A stretch of 64,000 bases of DNA. It comes from Agrobacterium cucumeris (lineage in GTDB: Bacteria > Pseudomonadota > Alphaproteobacteria > Rhizobiales > Rhizobiaceae). The stretch spans positions 2,170,001 to 2,234,000 of the forward strand of contig NZ_CP080387.1 of assembly GCF_030036535.1 (NCBI RefSeq), in the 5' to 3' direction. How positions within the stretch are numbered: the first letter of the stretch is position 1; each line of letters opens with the position of its first letter. The position numbers and the translations under genes were made by a program. Below are positions 61,613 through 64,000 of the stretch, one piece after another. A model generated the notes under the pieces. The model was not told the origin of the DNA, did no database searches, and saw only the letters and a list, made by a program, of their open reading frames with translations.

Positions 61613-62488
61613 ATGCAGGAAAATACACAGGGCGCCGTCATCGTCATTTCCAGCCACGTCATGCGTGGATCGGTCGGCAATCGCGCCGCGGTCTTCGCGC
61701 TGGAAACCCTTGGTTATCCGGTATGGGCAGTGCCCACCATCGTCATGCCCTGGCATCCCGGCCATGGCCCGTCCACGCGGATGCGCTTTCAGGACGATGA
61801 CTTCGACAAGGCCATGACCGACCTTGAGAACGCCAAATGGGTCGGCGAGGTCAAGGCTGTACTGACCGGTTATTTCGGAAGCGCGTCACAGGTGCGCTCC
61901 GTCGCAAGGCTGATCCGCAATCTGAAGGAAAAGAACCCGGGGCTTATTTATGCCTGCGATCCGGTCATGGGCGATCTGGGCGGGCTTTACATTCCCCTTG
62001 AGACCGCCGAAGCCATCCGCGACCACCTCATTCCCCTTGCGACCGTCGCGACACCGAACCGCTACGAACTGGCGTGGATGAGCGGCGCCGAGCTTGAAAC
62101 CAACAACGCCATCATGGATGCGGCGCTCGCACTCGGCCCGCCGAAAATGCTGGTCACCTCGGCCGTGCCGATGATGGCGGGCGGTACCGGCAATCTTTAC
62201 CTCAGCGGCCGGCACGCCCTTCTGGCCGAACACCGCGCCATCGAGAATGCGCCGAACGGACTTGGCGACCTGATGTCGGCGCTGTTCCTCGCCCGCCTGC
62301 TGGAAGGCCTGGATGATGAAAAGGCGCTGCAACTGGCCACCGCCAGCGTGTTCGAAATTCTGGCGCGCACGAAAAAACGCGAGATGAACGAGCTGACGCT
62401 GGAGACCGATTCTTCAAGTCTTTCCACACCCATGGCCATGGTGCAGATGCGTCATCTCTTGCATCCTTCACGCAGCAAGCGCAAATAG
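61613..62488 (+). CDS. pdxY: Pyridoxal kinase
   Basis: PfkB/ribokinase-fold enzyme phosphorylating pyridoxal to PLP in the salvage pathway. Hallmarks: VIVISSHVMRGSVGNRAAVF at residues about 10-29, ACDPVMGDLGG near 125, TPNRYELAWMSG near 155 and the anion-hole loop NGLGDLMSALFLARL near 233. The usual GTGD is GLGD here, a mild change. It is 291 residues. ATG 61613 has AAGAAGG seven bases upstream; an ATG at 61553 would add residues that do not match the family. Confidence 0.93.
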   Translation: MQENTQGAVIVISSHVMRGSVGNRAAVFALETLGYPVWAVPTIVMPWHPGHGPSTRMRFQDDDFDKAMTDLENAKWVGEVKAVLTGYFGSASQVRSVARLIRNLKEKNPGLIYACDPVMGDLGGLYIPLETAEAIRDHLIPLATVATPNRYELAWMSGAELETNNAIMDAALALGPPKMLVTSAVPMMAGGTGNLYLSGRHALLAEHRAIENAPNGLGDLMSALFLARLLEGLDDEKALQLATASVFEILARTKKREMNELTLETDSSSLSTPMAMVQMRHLLHPSRSKRK

Positions 62489-62492
62489 CGGC

Positions 62493-62594
62493 TAGAGCAT
62501 TTCCAGGAAAAGCGGCCCTCGGTTTTCCATCCGGAAATGCGGCAACAGGAAGTTGGAGCGGTTTCGCGGTTCGAAGAAAAGCGAAAATGCTCTA
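62493..62594. repeat. Intergenic inverted-repeat element (family D)
   Basis: TAGAGCATTT (62493-62502) is answered by AAATGCTCTA (62585-62594). Inner imperfect arms include GGAAAAGCGG and CGGAAATGC. It fills most of the gap between pdxY and the carbonic anhydrase gene. It is the only clear copy in the window; similar sequences are common between genes in this genus as far as I recall. Confidence 0.75.
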
Positions 62595-62662
62595 AAGGAT
62601 TGGTCTTCAACGCGCCAGGTTCGCCCCGTGATCTTGGTCCAAGCATAACGGTACTGCGATAG

Positions 62663-63304
62663 ATGAAAGATTTTCCGGAAACTCTTCTGAACGGCTACAA
62701 GAACTTCATGAGCGGCCGCTATGTCGATGAGCGCGAAAGATATCGCGTTCTGGCCGATACCGGACAGAAACCGCAGACCCTGTTCATTGCCTGTTGTGAC
62801 TCCCGTTCAGCGCCGGAAACCATTTTCGATTGCGGACCGGGAGAGCTTTTCGTCGTCCGCAACGTTGCCAACATGGTGCCGCCTTTCGAGCCGGACGGGC
62901 AATACCACGCCACGTCGGCGGCCATCGAATATGCCGTGCAGGTTCTGAAGGTGAAAGACATCGTCGTCATGGGCCACGGCCGCTGTGGCGGCATTCAGGC
63001 GGCCCTCGACCCCAATCTCGAGCCGCTGTCACCCGGTGACTTCATCGGCAAATGGATGAACATGGTCAAATCTGCGGCCGAACAAATCCAGAGCAACGAC
63101 GTCATGACCGCCTCCGAGCGCCAGACCGCGCTGGAACGCGTCTCCATCCGTAACTCCATCGCCAATCTGCGCGGTTTCCCCTTCGTCAAGGCGCAGGAGA
63201 CCGCCGGCAAGGTCAAGCTGCACGGCGCGTGGTTCGATATTTCGACCGGCGAATTGTGGGTGATGGACGGCAAAACGGGCGACTTTCGCCGCCCGGATCT
63301 GTGA
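62663..63304 (+). CDS. Beta-class carbonic anhydrase
   Basis: Zn enzyme interconverting CO2 and bicarbonate. It is 213 residues. The zinc ligands are Cys45 in CCDSRSAPETIF, with Asp46 and Arg48 as the dyad, and His105 and Cys108 in GHGRCGGIQAALDP. FVVRNVANMVPPFEPDGQYH is another family signature. Alphaproteobacterial forms of this type support growth at ambient CO2. It stands alone, preceded by the family D repeat. Confidence 0.95.
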   Translation: MKDFPETLLNGYKNFMSGRYVDERERYRVLADTGQKPQTLFIACCDSRSAPETIFDCGPGELFVVRNVANMVPPFEPDGQYHATSAAIEYAVQVLKVKDIVVMGHGRCGGIQAALDPNLEPLSPGDFIGKWMNMVKSAAEQIQSNDVMTASERQTALERVSIRNSIANLRGFPFVKAQETAGKVKLHGAWFDISTGELWVMDGKTGDFRRPDL

Positions 63305-63340
63305 TTTAGACGCGTAGTCGCCGCCAATAATATTCAACTT

Positions 63341-63452
63341 CGTCACCCCGGACTTGGTCCGGGGTCCAGTGCGATCAAGTCTTTGATCGCGTAAGGATCT
63401 TTCACGGCGCAGACGCGCCGTGGCTGGATGCCGGATCTAGTCCGGCATGACG
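63341..63452. repeat. Mosaic palindromic repeat (family A, copy 6)
   Basis: GTCACCCCGGACTTGGTCCGG and TGCCGGATCTAGTCCGGCATGACG ends flank the module GATCAAGTCTTTGATCGCG and CACGGCGCAGACGCGCCGTGG. The module is nearly identical to the copy at 24617 (GATCAAGTCCTTGATC; CACGGCGCAGACGCGCCGTGG). It lies between the convergent carbonic anhydrase and transglycosylase genes. Confidence 0.92.
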
Positions 63453-63483
63453 AAAATGGGCCTTTAGTCCTTGGAAAGCGACC

Positions 63484-64000
63484 TTATTGGCCGTCGATCG
63501 CCTTGCCGATGAAGGCGATGGCCTGCTGATAGACGCTTGCGGCGTTCCAGCCCTGGATAGCGGCATAATTCGCCTGCCCCTGCTGGTAACCCGCACCACG
63601 CTGCCAGCCATGGCCGACGAGGAAGTTGGCCGTAGAGGCCAGCGCATCGGCACGCGAACCGACGAGATCGACCCGTCCATCGCGGTCGAAATCCACACCG
63701 TAGCGCACGACATTCAATGGCAGGAACTGCGTCTGGCCGATTTCACCATGGGCAGCACCCTTGGCGTTGACGTTGAGCGAGCCGCTGCCGACGAGCTTCA
63801 GCGCCGCATAAAGCTGCTCGGTGAAATAATCCGAACGGCGGCAGTCGAAGGAGAGCGTTGCAACGGCGGAAAGCGTGTGCTGGTTACCCATGAAGCCGCC
63901 AAAGCCGGTTTCCATGCCCCAGATAGCCAGAAGCGGGCCGGCAGGAACGCCGTAAGCTCTCTCGATCGAAGCAAAGAGAGAGGCGTTGTTCTTCTTCATG
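63484..64000 (-). CDS. MltB-type lytic murein transglycosylase, C-terminal part
   Basis: Periplasmic enzyme that cleaves peptidoglycan glycan strands. The frame is open to the right edge, so the N-terminal part lies outside. The SLT_2 core is visible: PAGPLLAIWGMETGFGGFMG with catalytic Glu in MET, YFTEQLYAALKLV, EIGQTQFLPLNVVRYGVDFD and ALASTANFLVGHGWQRG. The visible part ends in AIAFIGKAIDGQ. The Met at 63999 is probably internal. Function follows from family; the neighbour is unrelated. Confidence 0.9.
   Translation of the reverse strand, partial: MKKNNASLFASIERAYGVPAGPLLAIWGMETGFGGFMGNQHTLSAVATLSFDCRRSDYFTEQLYAALKLVGSGSLNVNAKGAAHGEIGQTQFLPLNVVRYGVDFDRDGRVDLVGSRADALASTANFLVGHGWQRGAGYQQGQANYAAIQGWNAASVYQQAIAFIGKAIDGQ

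Overview
The window is a GC-rich, densely coded stretch of an alphaproteobacterial chromosome. The gene set points to the Rhizobiales, most likely the Agrobacterium/Rhizobium group: a CtrA-SciP-ChpT cell-cycle cluster, an RpoH sigma factor, rhizobial DUF families, hmu heme uptake genes, candidate RirA and Irr operators, and several families of palindromic intergenic repeats like the rhizobial mosaic elements. No prophage, transposase, CRISPR array or conjugative module was found. It reads as core chromosome with a few degraded genes. I did not find a convincing new defence or mobile system.

Layout. 1-1.6 kb: livH and the start of livM (branched-chain amino acid ABC permeases). 1.9-4.1 kb: cysQ and a DUF2793 protein. 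4.2-11.3 kb: cell-cycle block with sciP, a fliJ-like gene, ctrA, chpT and an eipA-like DUF1134 gene, interleaved with three GNAT acetyltransferases and a secreted hydrolase. 11.6-22.7 kb: a membrane-anchored coiled-coil protein, an SpoU-type RNA methyltransferase, an RluD-type pseudouridine synthase, a methyltransferase gene broken by an in-frame stop, rpoH, a large single-pass membrane protein, purA and an EamA transporter. 22.7-29.7 kb: a degenerate BTLCP-like protein, a lipoprotein transglycosylase behind a perfect CtrA-type box, an MhqD/MhqO-like pair, a DUF2218-SIP siderophore reductase, ung, a glyoxalase-like gene and a ybaN-like gene.

29.7-33.6 kb: heme acquisition. hmuTUV diverges from an IsdG-like heme-degrading enzyme and hutX, with a candidate RirA box between. 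33.9-43.4 kb: a YbaY-META protein, purU, a TctD/TctE-like two-component system, a lone solute-binding protein, tctCBA and a small lipoprotein. 43.5-48.0 kb: a catecholate-type siderophore ABC operon with candidate Irr and RirA boxes, then dps. 48.7 kb: tRNA-Gly(GCC). 48.9-52.1 kb: an MFS exporter and aldo/keto reductase opposite a LysR regulator. 52.1-58.5 kb: a second LysR regulator divergent from an operon of an apparently inactive hydrolase, a membrane fusion protein and an RND pump. 58.8-64 kb: a small orphan, a cardiolipin synthase/EEP pair resembling clsB-ybhP, pyridoxal kinase, beta carbonic anhydrase and the C-terminal part of an MltB-type transglycosylase.

Two themes run through the window. 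One is CtrA-linked cell-cycle and envelope control: ctrA, its antagonist sciP, its phosphodonor chpT and probable envelope targets. The other is iron: heme and siderophore import, heme breakdown, ferric-siderophore reduction and Dps storage, behind sites that resemble the rhizobial iron regulators' operators.
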